Origin: Clostridia bacterium
Lineage (GTDB): Bacteria; Bacillota; Clostridia; Oscillospirales; CAG-272
DNA length: 64,000 nt
Assembly: GCA_017625935.1 (NCBI GenBank)
Contig: JAGALA010000030.1
Span: 23,373-87,372, forward strand
Reading direction: 5' to 3'
The notes beneath the pieces are model-generated. The model was not told where the DNA came from. It saw only the letters and a program-made list of their open reading frames with translations, and did not search any database. The translations under genes and the position numbers were made by a program. The stretch's first letter is position 1; each line of letters starts with the position of its first letter. Shown here one piece after another: positions 63,993-64,000 of this stretch.

Positions 63993-64000
63993 ATGAAAAA
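63993..64000 (+). CDS. Start of a probable transposase (partial)
   Basis: ATG at 63993 with CGGAGG 8 bases upstream begins Met-Lys-Lys at the very end of the window. Only the position behind an IS-like left end suggests a transposase. Confidence 0.45.

Larger units (their letters stand above)
63875..64000 (+). mobile_element. Left end of an IS200/IS605-type insertion sequence (runs off window)
   Basis: The perfect hairpin AACCACGCGA-TAG-TCGCGTGGTT (63875-63897) sits at the point where MFS homology stops, as subterminal hairpins do in IS200/IS605 elements. A TGA-TATAAT extended -10 (63939-63944) and a transposase-like start (GGAGG, ATG 63993) follow. There is no terminal inverted repeat or target duplication to judge from, because the right end is outside the window. 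The family assignment rests on this layout, not on transposase sequence. Confidence 0.6.

Noticed and set aside
1..64000. tRNA or rRNA genes
   Set aside because: Scanning for TTCGA/TTCAA T-loop contexts with acceptor pairing and for rRNA-like blocks found nothing convincing; a dedicated tRNAscan-SE run would settle it.

Overview
This window reads as chromosome from an uncultured anaerobic gut- or rumen-type Clostridia (Bacillota). Supporting signs are pyruvate phosphate dikinase, the clostridial fusion of IspH to ribosomal protein S1, DnaD/DnaC-type replication proteins, ArsR plus P-type ATPase metal efflux, DUF896, class Ic aspartate aminotransferase, and many near-consensus sigma-A promoters (TTGACA, 17 bp, TATAAT) with AGGAGG-type ribosome binding sites. 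No rRNA, tRNA or CRISPR array was seen. Gene density is high and most genes sit in short operons whose members overlap by ATGA or GTGA, or touch as TGATATG.

Layout. 1-4.9 kb: 3' end of ppdK, a BspA-like leucine-rich-repeat membrane protein, a zinc-ribbon membrane protein, and a divergent XRE repressor/small-protein pair with a clear operator. 4.9-12.5 kb: a leftward operon for a Gld-type ABC system (ATPase, permease, GldG-like protein, DUF4340 protein) followed by a GH94 phosphorylase. 12.6-15.5 kb: cysK, a HAD phosphatase, then rplJ-rplL behind an L10 leader and attenuator. 15.6-25.4 kb (leftward): dnaC/dnaD-like genes, tsaD, rimI, a dCMP deaminase, topB, a DUF896 gene, mnmA and a GH78 rhamnosidase. 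25.5-34.3 kb (mostly rightward): ArsR/P1B-ATPase, an acyltransferase with a zinc ribbon, a secreted protein, LacX-type epimerase (leftward), a radical SAM protein and the NAD(P)HX repair enzyme. 34.3-41.2 kb: a MITE-like element, a hydrolase, an Mrr-like nuclease, a cytidylate-kinase-like protein, a GT8/CDP-glycerol-transferase fusion and a divergent GT2 enzyme. 41.3-48.5 kb: an ABC-F ATPase, a YhiN-type flavoprotein, the hairpin-array locus, and the cmk-plsC-ispH/rpsA operon. 48.5-58 kb: tandem repeats, a tiny Cys-rich membrane peptide, a zinc-ribbon protein, a DinG/XPD-like helicase, asnS, an aminotransferase, GltS and a second acyltransferase with a zinc ribbon. 58-64 kb: a GH78-like enzyme, a CrtO-like membrane protein, GH35 beta-galactosidase, and an MFS gene cut at its 5' end by what looks like an IS200/IS605-type element that runs off the window.

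The glycoside enzymes (GH94, two GH78-type, GH35, LacX epimerase) appear cytoplasmic, since none shows a signal peptide, which fits uptake and internal breakdown of plant oligosaccharides. The GT8/CDP-glycerol fusion and GT2 enzyme suggest wall or teichoic-acid-like polymer synthesis.

The most unusual region is 44.37-45.10 kb. A gene for a small four-helix-bundle protein (the family that includes 23S rRNA intervening-sequence proteins) is flanked on both sides by arrays of short perfect hairpins with different stems, joined by a constant 7-nt linker. The linker is ATGAATT upstream and its reverse complement AATTCAT downstream, so the two arrays are mutually inverted around the gene. Other non-coding repeats include a 69-bp structured repeat with a compensatory base-pair change (two copies plus a divergent structural relative), a 32-bp repeat accompanying it, a 152-bp element with 11-bp terminal inverted repeats, and a three-copy tandem 42/43-bp hairpin repeat.
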